Below are positions 7,584 through 16,932 of a stretch of 64,000 bases of DNA, piece by piece. The translations under genes were made by a program, and so were the position numbers. Position 1 is the stretch's first letter. Every line of letters starts with the position of its first letter. Under the pieces are notes generated by a model, which was given only the letters and a program-made list of their open reading frames with translations, did not search any database and had not been told where the DNA came from. The DNA comes from Pseudomonas sp. H3(2019) (GTDB lineage Bacteria > Pseudomonadota > Gammaproteobacteria > Pseudomonadales > Pseudomonadaceae), in the NCBI RefSeq assembly GCF_007713465.1, contig NZ_VMSG01000007.1, positions 1-64,000 on the forward strand, given 5' to 3'.

Positions 7584-8441
7584 ATGTACCTCGGATTTGA
7601 ACTTGAAGACTACAAGCCACTGGAGCACGTGTCGCAGAAGGAGGTAGATGAATACAAAGCGCGCGCACGCAACCTCAATATCCAGGATCTGGCAGAATTC
7701 GTAGTGACTCGACTACAAGGCCATGATGTTCTCGATGCCAAGGGACTCGCGGACATACTATTTCCAGCGAAGCAGGCTCACATTTTTCTCTCTCATTCCC
7801 ATAGGGATGAAGACAACGCGATAAAGTTCGCTATCGCTATGGAAAGGCGAGACGTCAAGGTCTTCATTGACTCATGCGTGTGGGGATCTGTGGACGCTGT
7901 TTTAGACGTTGTGAATGAGAAATACTCTGACTCCGAAGTCGTTGGCGATCAGAAATATTTCTCGCACAGAAAGTGTGATTTGGCGTCAGCAGCTGTGCAT
8001 ATGCTGCTGACGACTGAGCTTAATAGAATGATCGATGATACCGAGTGCTTCGTGTTTTTTAATACGAAGCAATCTGTTCCGATAAGGCAGCAAGGGCAGG
8101 AGAATGGCAGGATGCTAACACTGTCTCCTTGGATCTATTCGGAACTGTCTTTCAGTGCGCGGGTGCGTAGTAGAAAGCCCTCTAGAAAACGGTTGCCGAA
8201 GCCCAGTAAGTTTCGTGTTGCTGAAGATTGCATGCAGAGTGTATTTCATCTTGCGAGATCCGCTGTCTTTGGATTCGACGCAGACTCCGATCATCTTCCC
8301 ACGATCACAGGTGAAGAGTTAAGGACGCACTTCCGGCATACGCGTTATCGAGGAAGTTTTTATCTTGACTCACTCTATTACCAATACGAGCTTGAGGAAG
8401 CGTTTTCCGAAAGGGCAGTTGACTCTGCATTAATAGATTAG
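7584..8441 (+). CDS. TIR-X family protein, copy A
   Basis: The 285-residue protein belongs to a family with three copies in this window. It starts MYLGFELEDY. The first 60 residues are a helical leader, followed by a TIR-like core: HIFLSHSHRDE (about 67-77), VKVFIDSCVW (91-100), and SPWIYSELSF (181-190) with Glu187 as the likely catalytic residue. A histidine-containing helix (AVHMLL) lies between. The C-terminal 90 residues are helical and less conserved. It follows the TIR-SLOG pair by 137 bp and precedes the 746-residue gene. Its GC content is lower than its neighbours. AAGGAATATC supports the start. NADase or signal synthesis is inferred from the fold. Confidence 0.75.
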   Translation: MYLGFELEDYKPLEHVSQKEVDEYKARARNLNIQDLAEFVVTRLQGHDVLDAKGLADILFPAKQAHIFLSHSHRDEDNAIKFAIAMERRDVKVFIDSCVWGSVDAVLDVVNEKYSDSEVVGDQKYFSHRKCDLASAAVHMLLTTELNRMIDDTECFVFFNTKQSVPIRQQGQENGRMLTLSPWIYSELSFSARVRSRKPSRKRLPKPSKFRVAEDCMQSVFHLARSAVFGFDADSDHLPTITGEELRTHFRHTRYRGSFYLDSLYYQYELEEAFSERAVDSALID

Positions 8442-8566
8442 CCTTGAGGCGAGCGTGAGGGGTAGCTGGATCCTTATGGTATTATTCGTTTAAACTGATC
8501 TGCTAAGATCGGCTAAAGTGAGCCGTGCATCCCAGTTTTCTGCTGCGATAGAGTGGGAATTGAGCA

Positions 8567-10807
8567 ATGGATTGCGATCAACTGGTAAACGACCTCCGGG
8601 ACTACATGGCTTCTGAGCAAGGTTCTCGCGAAGCTGCAATCCAGTCGCTATTCGAAGGGCTTGTTAGAGACAGTGAGCTAGTAGGGCTCGCCGCACATCT
8701 TCAATTGTCTGACGATACGGCCTTAAAGTCAGTGATCAGGGAAATCTCTGGGCGACAAGGCGTAATCAATCGGCTTCAGGAGCGCCTCCGGAAGCTGCGC
8801 AACGAGCGGCAGGTTAGCCAGGCGGTACCAATGCGACCAGGCAAGAACAAGGGCTCGCTTTTGAGAGAGCTCACCACTCTTGTCGCCGCTGCTGACCTGC
8901 AAGCTGCGGAGCGCTTGCTTCTGACTGCGCTGGAAGAGGGGCAAGACCCGGATTATTTGACCCTGTTGGGGCGGGTCTACACACTCCAGCATCGTCCCGT
9001 AGAAGGGGCTAGGGCCATACAATCAGCTGATGCAATTCGGCGTCAACAAGGTGCGTTCGTCCTTGATCGCACTATGAGCCCAGACCATCACAACCCAAGC
9101 GCAGCCGATTTGGATTTCGTCCAAGAGAATGCGCGCCAATTCGCTCCTCTGGAAGACGAGACCTTTGAGTTTCGGCATTTTCAGACTGACAGCGCTAGTG
9201 TCCGGGTGGAGCCGACCGCTAGACCGAATGATCGTGATGCGGATGGCGCCGGCAGCGGGGAACAGCCGCATCGAGCGAATTGCACGAAGGAGCCCAAACG
9301 CCGGCTTAGCTTAAACCCAGCGGGGGTTAACTCGCTTAATCGCGATGCTAGTACACAGACCCACAGCGCGAGCGTCCGGGTGGACTCGGCCATTCGACCA
9401 AATGGCCGTGAAGTAGATGGTGCCGACAACGCACAACAGCTGCATCGAGCAACTGGCACGAAGGAGCCCAAGCGACGGCTCAGCTTAAATCCAGCGCGGG
9501 TTAACTCGCCTAAAAGCGATGCCAGTACACAAACCCACAACGCGGGCATCCGGGTGGATGGCAGTAAACAAGCTCACACTCTCGGCACGCCGGATCCTTC
9601 CCCGTGGTCGACTTCATCAGTCGACAGCACCCAAAAAGCACATATAGATCTCTCTGCGGAGCCAGCCCCGGAGGTCGAGGTAGACGTCTCCGCAAAGATA
9701 TTGAGCCGTTTCCTGGCCGACGAACCGGTGCCTGGTGCGTTGTCTGATTCCCGCGACGTTGATGCGTTCTACCTCGACCAAATTGAAGATGATGGCTCTA
9801 TAGGTATGGGGGACATACCGTACTCGGAGGATGCCGACTTCGACCCAAACCTCGCAGCGGAATTGGCTGAGCTAGAACTGTACGGCACCACGAGAGCGCG
9901 TGAAGACAAATCCCAAAGGGACAGTGAGTACCTGAAGGACGCTGATGACGAGTTCGCTTTCTATGCATTCGATCCAGACACTGTATTCGACAATGACAAG
10001 TATCAGGTCGAGCCCGTTGGGGGCAATTCAGAGAATCGGATAACGCGTGAGGAGCGTGCGAAGCAAAAGGCCGTAGAACTTGTGTACAGGTACGATTGGC
10101 CGCATGGAACGCTTCCCCTGATTCAACAGATTTACATCATGAGCGGATGGGGCGCGACCCGGGTTGCATTGGAACGAGCGATCGATGAAGGGCTGACTCC
10201 TGAGGAGCTCGTGCTCGCTGCGCACATCAAGGTCATCTGGGCTGACAATGATTTGTATTGGATCGCATTCGACAGTACTGGCAGCACCCGCCTGTCCTAC
10301 CATGCGTTGTCTTGGCGCACGGCGCTGATGATTGTCCGTTCATTTGAGTCGATACCACAGGTGGAGGAGATCGATGTGCTCTTGGAGCAGCTTTTTGAGT
10401 ATTGGTACGAAAACGCCACGCTGAGGCGTGTATTCAAAGCCTTCGCGAGGTACCTGTGGTACCGGTTTGGTGATATCGACGGTGCCCTTCCCGCACGTCA
10501 GATGGGCGATTTTGACTCGCCCTATCAGCGCCCTGGAGAAGAGTACAGCGACCTTGGTATTCCGAATGATCTTGAGACAGCAAGTCTTCGGGAACTTCAG
10601 GCATATGGCGTACCGCAGATCAAAGACCCGCAAGAACCGAGCTGCTATTTCAGCGATCTCCCCGGTGGTACGGAAGAAGGTGAAGACGTCGCGTCGACTA
10701 AACAGCAAAACGATCAGCCAGCTGAACTGAATGGCGGCGAGGTTCGCTCCGATGCCCAGGTAGACACTCCTACCTCGGAGCTGGCCGGGGAAGACAATCG
10801 CGGATGA
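8567..10807 (+). CDS. Repeat-containing 746-aa protein beside SNF2 helicase
   Basis: I do not recognise this family. Residues 1 to about 160 are helical, with a TPR-like stretch (AADLQAAERLLLTALEEGQ). Residues 207-322 contain two tandem 58-residue repeats and the start of a third, rich in charged and polar residues and probably disordered. Residues about 350-500 are acidic. Residues about 490-660 form a helical domain with many aromatic residues (LLEQLFEYWYENATL). The last 80 residues look disordered. The SNF2 helicase gene follows by 93 bp on the same strand, which suggests a partner role such as target recognition or scaffolding. No nuclease motif was seen. Confidence 0.7.
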   Translation: MDCDQLVNDLRDYMASEQGSREAAIQSLFEGLVRDSELVGLAAHLQLSDDTALKSVIREISGRQGVINRLQERLRKLRNERQVSQAVPMRPGKNKGSLLRELTTLVAAADLQAAERLLLTALEEGQDPDYLTLLGRVYTLQHRPVEGARAIQSADAIRRQQGAFVLDRTMSPDHHNPSAADLDFVQENARQFAPLEDETFEFRHFQTDSASVRVEPTARPNDRDADGAGSGEQPHRANCTKEPKRRLSLNPAGVNSLNRDASTQTHSASVRVDSAIRPNGREVDGADNAQQLHRATGTKEPKRRLSLNPARVNSPKSDASTQTHNAGIRVDGSKQAHTLGTPDPSPWSTSSVDSTQKAHIDLSAEPAPEVEVDVSAKILSRFLADEPVPGALSDSRDVDAFYLDQIEDDGSIGMGDIPYSEDADFDPNLAAELAELELYGTTRAREDKSQRDSEYLKDADDEFAFYAFDPDTVFDNDKYQVEPVGGNSENRITREERAKQKAVELVYRYDWPHGTLPLIQQIYIMSGWGATRVALERAIDEGLTPEELVLAAHIKVIWADNDLYWIAFDSTGSTRLSYHALSWRTALMIVRSFESIPQVEEIDVLLEQLFEYWYENATLRRVFKAFARYLWYRFGDIDGALPARQMGDFDSPYQRPGEEYSDLGIPNDLETASLRELQAYGVPQIKDPQEPSCYFSDLPGGTEEGEDVASTKQQNDQPAELNGGEVRSDAQVDTPTSELAGEDNRG
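9185..9560 (+). repeat. 174-bp in-frame tandem repeat
   Basis: Two full 174-bp units (9185-9358 and 9359-9532) and a partial third unit encode a 58-residue repeat. It begins T(D/H)SASVRV and contains KEPKRRLSLNPA. The copies keep the frame but differ at many positions, so the duplication is not recent. Confidence 0.85.
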
Positions 10808-10900
10808 CCAAGACAGCAATGGTCAGCTGCGCTACGCAAACAGACGATACAGGCTTGTCCTGCCCGACCACTCGTAAATTGGACTCACAGGGAGTACCGC

Positions 10901-13732
10901 ATGAAGCCGCTTAAACTTACTCACGTACAGGGTTGTTGGGTTAAGCGCTTAAGCCCCGGTGGCCAAGAGGAGATTGGTGTCGTCAAGATGGCAATCCCTG
11001 AGACTGGAAAGACTCAAGTTCACTGGATTCGAGCGGGTAGTGCGAGCATCGTTGATTCTGATGCCCTGAAATCGGGATTTGTGAATGGCCAAGACGTTCT
11101 GGACGCGATGCCCGGGACAGGTGTTCGCTCGCTAGGCCTAGGCGCGATCATGCAGCTCAGAGACTTAGCTGGGAGCGAGCAGGCGCTCGTGGATTTCCCT
11201 GAAAAGGGAGAGCGACACTGGTTGCCGTACCAATACCTACGTCAGGTTAAGGGCGTCAGGCATCGGTTTGTGACCGCTCAGATGGGGGGCGAGCCTGACG
11301 CTGAGCGTGTGCGACTGCGGTTGCTCGCTCACGCCATCAAAGTATGGAATGAGAATACGGGATCCCTGTCTCACCTGGAAATTGACCCGCTGCCGCATCA
11401 AATCAACTTGGTGCATCACATCCTCGCGTCGAACAATCTGAGTTGGTTGATCGCCGATGATGTTGGTCTGGGCAAAACGATTGAAACGGGCATGTTGCTC
11501 CACGCGCTGATCCAGCGAAAGCGTGTGAAGCGCATTCTCCTGATCACGCCCGCGGGGTTAACCAAACAATGGCAAGATGAGCTGTACTACAAATTCAAGC
11601 TCGAAGACTTTGAAATCTATCATGAGGATTTCTTCGTCAACGAGCCGCGCCAGTGGAAGATGCACGACTGCGTAATTGGGTCGTTGGATCGCCTCAAGCA
11701 GCCTGATCACCTCGAAAGTCTGCTCCAAGCAGAGCCTTGGGATTTGGTCATCTTCGATGAAGGTCACCGTCTCAGTCGTCGCCAGTACGGCCTGAAGTAC
11801 GAAAGTTCTGAGCGCTACGATCTCGCCAAAGCGCTTCGGAGTCGCACAGAGCACATGCTGCTTCTCAGTGCGACTCCTCACCAGGGTATGCAGGACAAGT
11901 TCGTAGCGTTGCTTGAGTTGCTGCGTCCGGAACGGCGAGAAGAGCTTCAAATGCTCAGACTCAAGCCCGAAATTCTGCGTGACATGGTTTACCGCAATCA
12001 CAAGGCAGACGTTACCGATGCTGAGGGACGCTTCATTTTTGAAGGAAAAATTACCTCTGCGCTGCAGGTATCCAGCAGCCAGGAATCGATTGACTTCGAC
12101 CATACCCTGCAGCACTACCTGCGCAAAGGGTATGCCGCAGGCGAGGCTTTAGGTCAGACGGGGAACGCTATTGGCTTTGTGATGACGGTGTACCGCAAAC
12201 TCGCCGTGTCTAGTGCAGCTGCGATCCACCAGGCTCTTCGGAATCGACTTCAGCGATTGCTGGACAACTTTGGTGAAGACAGAATATCCAGTGCACCGGC
12301 TGATCAGCGCTATATAGGTGAGTGGGAAGAGCAGGTCAGTGGTGAGGCAGAAGAGTTCTTCGCAGGGGAGATTCAGCTCCTCAAGCAGCTCATCGATGAC
12401 GCTGCGCTGCTCATGGCGAATGATTTGAAACTCACGGAGTTTCTCGACAAGGTCATCGGGGCAATCAATGCGAAGAACCTTGAAGAGAAGGTGTTGATCT
12501 TCACCGAGTATCGAACCACACAGCGCTATCTCAGGGATGCACTGGCGGCCCGGTTTGGTGGGGACAAAGTCGCGCTCATCAATGGCTCCATGCAGCACGT
12601 GGAGCGTCGAGAAGCGATCGCTCAATTTGAGACGCAGGGTCGGTTCCTTATTTCCACCGAGGCGGGTGGTGAGGGTATCAACCTACAGAGACAGTGCCAC
12701 ATGATGGTGAACTATGACCTGCCCTGGAACCCCATGCGCCTTGTCCAGCGGATTGGTAGGTTGTATCGCTACGGGCAGAAGATGAAGGTCGTTGTGTTCA
12801 ACATCCAGCAGTCCGATAGCCTTGATCAGGAGATCGTTGACCTGATGTACCAGCGGATCGATAGCGTTGTTGATGACTTGGCCGAGGTTCAGCATCATGA
12901 ATTCAACGAAGGTCTGAAGGACGAAATACTCGGCGAATTGGTGGATCTAATCGATGTGGATGACATCCTTCAGCAAGCAACGAAGCTAGGTATCGAGCGT
13001 ACCAGCGAACGCATTGACGCTGCCCTGGAGGAGGCCAAGCGGGCTGCTGAGAAGCAGAGGGAAATCTTCGCCCACGCCGCGACAAATGACATCAACGAAT
13101 TGGGGGATCAAGTGGCAATTACCATCGATCATCTCCAAAGCTTCGTCACAGGCATGTTCGGCCAGCTCGGTGTTGAAATTTCTGTTCCTAGCAACGAGCC
13201 GCGGCTCTTGCGAATTCGCTTGCCAGACCTGGTCATGCAAGAGCTGGGACGCAGCAGAAAAACTTCGTCGCGTATGGATGTCACCGTTGACAGGGAGCTC
13301 GCTGCTCGTCGCCCAGAGATCCAGATGTTGGATTTGACCTCGCAATTGATGCAGTACCTGCTTGCCAAAGCATGTTTGTATGACTTTGACGGCCTGGCAG
13401 GATCTGTTTGCTCACCAAGCCTAGGGAGGGAAGATGGCGCATTGCTAGGAGCGATGCTTCGCTGGCAAGGCCCGCAGGGAAATCGTGTGCGCCAGGAGTT
13501 TGTAACTATTTTGGCCGGGCAGGGGGAAATCAAGGTCAACTCTCCAGAGGCCAGTAATTGGCTGATGACGCCCGCGCGTTTCAGTGCACAAACGACATCA
13601 GCACCCTTATCGAAAGCTCTTTTTAATGCAGCCGATGAGGTGGCCAACAAACGGCTGGCCGAGCTAAGCAATCAGTTCCTGATACCTGAAAACCTCGATT
13701 GGGCAGGAGCGGCCTGGACGTTTCCCCGCTGA
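10901..13732 (+). CDS. SNF2/RapA-like superfamily 2 helicase
   Basis: This 943-residue protein has the complete SNF2-type ATPase set: LPHQ (164-167), Walker A DDVGLGKT (186-193), Walker B DEGH (286-289), motif III SATPHQG (about 323-329), and in the second lobe KVLIFTEYR, STEAGGEGINLQ and motif VI QRIGRLYRYGQ. The layout is closest to RapA/HepA-type and DISARM DrmD-type translocases. No methyltransferase, DrmA/B/C or ZorAB gene is beside it, so it is not a standard DISARM or Zorya locus. The N-terminal 150 residues and C-terminal 250 residues carry no recognised nuclease. The start is supported by GGGAGTACCGC. The partner is probably the 746-residue gene upstream. Confidence 0.85.
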   Translation: MKPLKLTHVQGCWVKRLSPGGQEEIGVVKMAIPETGKTQVHWIRAGSASIVDSDALKSGFVNGQDVLDAMPGTGVRSLGLGAIMQLRDLAGSEQALVDFPEKGERHWLPYQYLRQVKGVRHRFVTAQMGGEPDAERVRLRLLAHAIKVWNENTGSLSHLEIDPLPHQINLVHHILASNNLSWLIADDVGLGKTIETGMLLHALIQRKRVKRILLITPAGLTKQWQDELYYKFKLEDFEIYHEDFFVNEPRQWKMHDCVIGSLDRLKQPDHLESLLQAEPWDLVIFDEGHRLSRRQYGLKYESSERYDLAKALRSRTEHMLLLSATPHQGMQDKFVALLELLRPERREELQMLRLKPEILRDMVYRNHKADVTDAEGRFIFEGKITSALQVSSSQESIDFDHTLQHYLRKGYAAGEALGQTGNAIGFVMTVYRKLAVSSAAAIHQALRNRLQRLLDNFGEDRISSAPADQRYIGEWEEQVSGEAEEFFAGEIQLLKQLIDDAALLMANDLKLTEFLDKVIGAINAKNLEEKVLIFTEYRTTQRYLRDALAARFGGDKVALINGSMQHVERREAIAQFETQGRFLISTEAGGEGINLQRQCHMMVNYDLPWNPMRLVQRIGRLYRYGQKMKVVVFNIQQSDSLDQEIVDLMYQRIDSVVDDLAEVQHHEFNEGLKDEILGELVDLIDVDDILQQATKLGIERTSERIDAALEEAKRAAEKQREIFAHAATNDINELGDQVAITIDHLQSFVTGMFGQLGVEISVPSNEPRLLRIRLPDLVMQELGRSRKTSSRMDVTVDRELAARRPEIQMLDLTSQLMQYLLAKACLYDFDGLAGSVCSPSLGREDGALLGAMLRWQGPQGNRVRQEFVTILAGQGEIKVNSPEASNWLMTPARFSAQTTSAPLSKALFNAADEVANKRLAELSNQFLIPENLDWAGAAWTFPR

Positions 13733-14219
13733 ATGCAGGAGCCCATGTCCCGCGCAATCCTACGAACTGGGTGCCGGCGGTTTCAAGGTGCCGGCACGCC
13801 AATTCCAGTCGCTACTCGCTCACATGAAACCTCGGCCGATTGACTTGGGAAGTGCAGTCTGTTAACACCTTGGCCAGCAAGAGTTTGAGGGCAAAAGAAA
13901 GCCCGCTGCTAGGCGGGCAAGGTCTATCACACGTAGGGATGACTTTAGGTTCACTCGCGCACCGTGAAAATTAAGTGGAAGAGAAGTCCCTGGAATGTGA
14001 TGGTCGCATCGCTAAGGCGGTTCGTTACTGAACCATTCGTGCAGGTGAAATGGGTGGCCTTGCAGAGCAAGGCAGCAGGTCTGTTAAGAAAGCAGATTTT
14101 GGATAGAGCCAAGCAGGGCGCTGAGGGCAGAGGTTGACGCTGGGCGTAGCATCAGTTTGAAGGGGAGCAGACCATGCTGCCCTCCGAGCTGCAGCCAGAG
14201 AAGCTCGCAGTGATAGAAA
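13733..14219. other. Intergenic region with two hairpins
   Basis: This 487-bp stretch after the helicase has no convincing gene. It contains a GC hairpin at 13771-13797 (GTGCCGGC/GCCGGCAC), which could end helicase transcription, and a terminator for the opposite strand at 13901-13918. Confidence 0.5.
13895..13918 (-). terminator. Rho-independent terminator, minus strand
   Basis: Read on the minus strand, GCCCGC, a 6-nt loop and GCGGGC are followed by TTTCTTTT. This fits a classic intrinsic terminator for the mvaT-like transcription unit about 300 bp upstream. Confidence 0.6.
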
Positions 14220-14577
14220 TCAGGACACCCAGGACTCAACGGTCTCTGCGCCGTAATCCGATTTCCATTCCTTCAGTGTCTTGTGGTTCCCGCCCTTGGT
14301 TTCTACCCGCTCGCCGGTGTGGTTTTTTTTGCAGACTTTGAGCTGGCGAGGCTTACGTGTAGCTTTCTCCACAACTGGGGCAGAGCGGCGTGAAGCAGGC
14401 GGATCCAGCAGGTCAATCACATTGCGCAGGCCGTAGCCGTACTCGCCGAGCAAATTGCGGAGTTTGGTCTCAAACTCAATCTCTTTTGAGGCCGTCGTCA
14501 TTCTTAATGCTTTCCAGCTCGGCGAGCTGCTGGGCCAATTGTTGTTCGAGGTTTCTAAATTCTGCGAGAGGGGACAT
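14220..14577 (-). pseudogene. MvaT/MvaU-like H-NS-type silencer, frameshifted
   Basis: The C-terminal frame (14501-14220) ends with the hallmark DNA-binding part of MvaT-family proteins: NHTGERVETKGGNHKTLKEW followed by KSDYGAETVESW. The matching N-terminal coiled-coil half is present in another frame, starting at the ATG at 14577 with a GAGGTG Shine-Dalgarno sequence: MSPLAEFRNLEQQLAQQL and then ESIKNDDGLKRD and a stop. The two halves join at LKR/EIEFE if one GA dinucleotide is restored near 14477-14483. MvaT-type proteins are H-NS-like silencers of AT-rich foreign DNA. As written, the gene is broken or needs frameshifting. An assembly or sequencing error cannot be excluded. Confidence 0.8.
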
Positions 14578-14653
14578 GTCTCACCTCAACAAGAAAAAAG
14601 CAGTGTACATAAGGATGACCTAGATTTCCTTCGACTCTGAAGAACAGGGGGGC

Positions 14654-14959
14654 TCAGCGCTTACACTGATAGCTAATCTCATCACCAATCGACTCTTGTC
14701 GGTACTTATCGACCAGTGCCTCAGTCAGTTGAACCTGCTCAAGAATTGATTTCGCATGAGGTAGGAAGGCACGGCCGGCAGGCGTTAGCCTTTGACTGCG
14801 GGTGGTACGCTCCAGCAGACAATTGCCCAGATGCGCCTCAAGCTCGCGCACGAGCTTAGCTACCGCCTGAGGGGTACAGCCGAGCGGCGCGGCTGCGGCA
14901 ATGAAGGATTCGAGTTCGACCGTTTTAACGAACGTCAGCATGCTGGTTAGACGATCTAT
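14654..14959 (-). pseudogene. LysR-family regulator, N-terminal fragment
   Basis: The frame encodes the LysR winged-HTH: DRLTSMLTFVKTVEL, then TPQAVAKLVRELEAHLGNCL and RTTRSQRLTPAGR. It stops after about 100 residues instead of about 300, so the effector-binding domain is missing. The codon where the family normally starts (before DRLTSML) is ATA at 14959, so the original start codon also seems lost. The next ATG is at 14941. It lies directly beside the 3' end of the HEPN-type gene. Non-functional as a LysR regulator. Confidence 0.75.
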
Positions 14960-14963
14960 TTTC

Positions 14964-16718
14964 CTAACCTTGAGCAGTTTCTGTATCTGGCGAGCTCGCT
15001 TGGTCACCGCTAGGTGGAGCATCGACAGATTGAGGCCTTAAGATTTTTCGCCAATCCAATGTTTCGTCACCCGTGAATAACTTCTCGATGGTAAGCAGGC
15101 CTGCATGACCAGGAAAGTTGCTGACTGCAGAGCTAAGTAGTGCGCGGCTTTGCTCGACGTTAGCCAATTTTCGATAGCGCTCGGCGAGAGTGAGACTGAT
15201 GGCTGCCTCGAAAAGTCTTGGCACTCGCAGACCACTTGGCTTCGATCTTTTTTTGAAGAAGTCGTCGTGGGCTTGGTGGTGAACCTGAAGATCCCAATGT
15301 TCGGCAGGGTCGATAGCGTAAGAGAGCAGCACAAGCGCTTCACCTGACGGCGTTTCCAAGTACTTCTGCATCGTCTGGTGTACCGCCTCGTAGTAGGGAG
15401 TGCGGCATTCTTCGGGAACGTTAATGTTGAATAGAATATGCAGGGCTGCCATCGCTGGGAGATCGTTCTTCGAGGCTTGCGGTATGAGGCGTTCGATCTC
15501 CAGCAGCACTGGACGTAGGTCGGTAAGCTGGGCTCCTTCACTACGTGTTTCGATGGCGGCTAACTGCACAATGAATCCCTCAAGGCGTTTACGCGACTCA
15601 CTGGCAGATCCTAAAGGATTTGCAACCCAGTACTCTGGTGCCAGCGGCATCACAACTACACCAGCTCGCTCCAGGCGGTAGTCATAGATTTCCCGATCAA
15701 GCTTGGTGCTTTGATTAATGAAGGATCTGATGACATGGCGGGTCAGACGGGCTAGACCTTGGAAGGTCAGAGTGGGCTGCCGGTCAACATAACTGACCTC
15801 TGCATGGCCATGAGGGAGTGTGAGTTCGTCGGGCAGTTCAAGCACCTGGTGGACGTACTTTGATCGCAAAAAGTAAGCCTGCCGCAAAGCCTCCACAAGG
15901 TCGCATTGAGCAATAGCATAACCTACCAATGCGTCACCCGTTCTGTAATAGCTTTCGTCAACATGGCTCAAGACGAACTCTCGATACCGGCGGCCGAGAG
16001 CAAGATGTTCCGTCGTCAATATTGCAGCCCTGACCTCCAGTCCCACCTCCGATTCAACGCATTCAAGCGCTTCGTCAATGGGGACGCGTTTGCGCACGTC
16101 CACGTCCTCCCATGTCGAGCTGTAGCCATCAAAATCCTGTGCGAGGGATTCTATGGCTGAGACCATCAAGGTGTAAGCAAGGCCTAGATCGTCTCGGATC
16201 CGATGGATGCCGGCCACATAGGTCTTGATTGCTCTCATCGCGCCTAGGTAGACCCGGCGTTTAACGCCCACCAGCTGTTCACAAAAGTCGACCAGCTCCT
16301 GCGCGTCTAAGTCCGTGATATAGAGCTCAGGGTCAAAGCAGCGTCGAATGAACTGTGAAGGTGGATGATATGAGCTAAGCCCAGGCTCTCCATTAGTCAG
16401 TTGAGCAGTGAGCTCTGGATCGGGCGTGACGATCGCATTGAGCGCGAACGAGGCCACGGCTGAAAAGTCTTGTATGTAGGGCTGGACGTTGTGGGAAACC
16501 AGTATTCCCGAAGCTTCACCGGCCTGCTCCATATTCTCCAGCAGCTCATACACCAAGGCTTGGCTTCCCTTCCTACCGTCGGTGCTGCGCAGCGTCCCAG
16601 CTTTAGTGACGATGTCGTCACGCCAAGGAAGCTTCAAATTTGTGTAGAGCACACCGCGTAGCTGGTTGGTTCTTCCAATGCCCATCGAAAACAGCTTACC
16701 GGTGTTGATCTGCAGCAT
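14964..16718 (-). CDS. HEPN-type (Apea-like) protein, 584 aa
   Basis: Residues about 175-295 look like an Apea-type HEPN domain. The helix AYTLMVSAIESLAQDFD is followed, about 100 residues later, by FLRSKYVH, which supplies the R-x4-H motif (Arg285-His290) of HEPN ribonucleases. The first 170 residues are an unrecognised alpha/beta region. The C-terminal 200 residues are helical and repeat-like (AMAALHILFNINVPEE and so on). HEPN proteins commonly cut RNA in abortive infection or toxin-antitoxin systems. No clear cognate antitoxin gene adjoins. The assignment rests on the motif and helix pattern, so function is inferred. Confidence 0.6.
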   Translation of the reverse strand: MLQINTGKLFSMGIGRTNQLRGVLYTNLKLPWRDDIVTKAGTLRSTDGRKGSQALVYELLENMEQAGEASGILVSHNVQPYIQDFSAVASFALNAIVTPDPELTAQLTNGEPGLSSYHPPSQFIRRCFDPELYITDLDAQELVDFCEQLVGVKRRVYLGAMRAIKTYVAGIHRIRDDLGLAYTLMVSAIESLAQDFDGYSSTWEDVDVRKRVPIDEALECVESEVGLEVRAAILTTEHLALGRRYREFVLSHVDESYYRTGDALVGYAIAQCDLVEALRQAYFLRSKYVHQVLELPDELTLPHGHAEVSYVDRQPTLTFQGLARLTRHVIRSFINQSTKLDREIYDYRLERAGVVVMPLAPEYWVANPLGSASESRKRLEGFIVQLAAIETRSEGAQLTDLRPVLLEIERLIPQASKNDLPAMAALHILFNINVPEECRTPYYEAVHQTMQKYLETPSGEALVLLSYAIDPAEHWDLQVHHQAHDDFFKKRSKPSGLRVPRLFEAAISLTLAERYRKLANVEQSRALLSSAVSNFPGHAGLLTIEKLFTGDETLDWRKILRPQSVDAPPSGDQASSPDTETAQG

Positions 16719-16932
16719 CGAAAGCTCCTAGCAATCCTATGAGGGGCAGTCAGCCCCGGCTCACGCTGATCATACCCTGGCCTCGCGTGTTGGGCTTTGT
16801 TTCGATCTGAATACCAGTCCTGTCCGGTTACGCGCATTTATTCGAGCGGTGCGCTTTGGAAGAATGCAATACATGCATCCGTACCTCTGGCCTCCTACGT
16901 ATTAACGCGGGTGAGCGGGCGGACAGGACTTC

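Noticed and set aside
10901..13732. DISARM or Zorya helicase
   Set aside because: The helicase motifs fit, but the DrmA/DrmB/DrmC, methyltransferase and ZorA/ZorB genes are missing.
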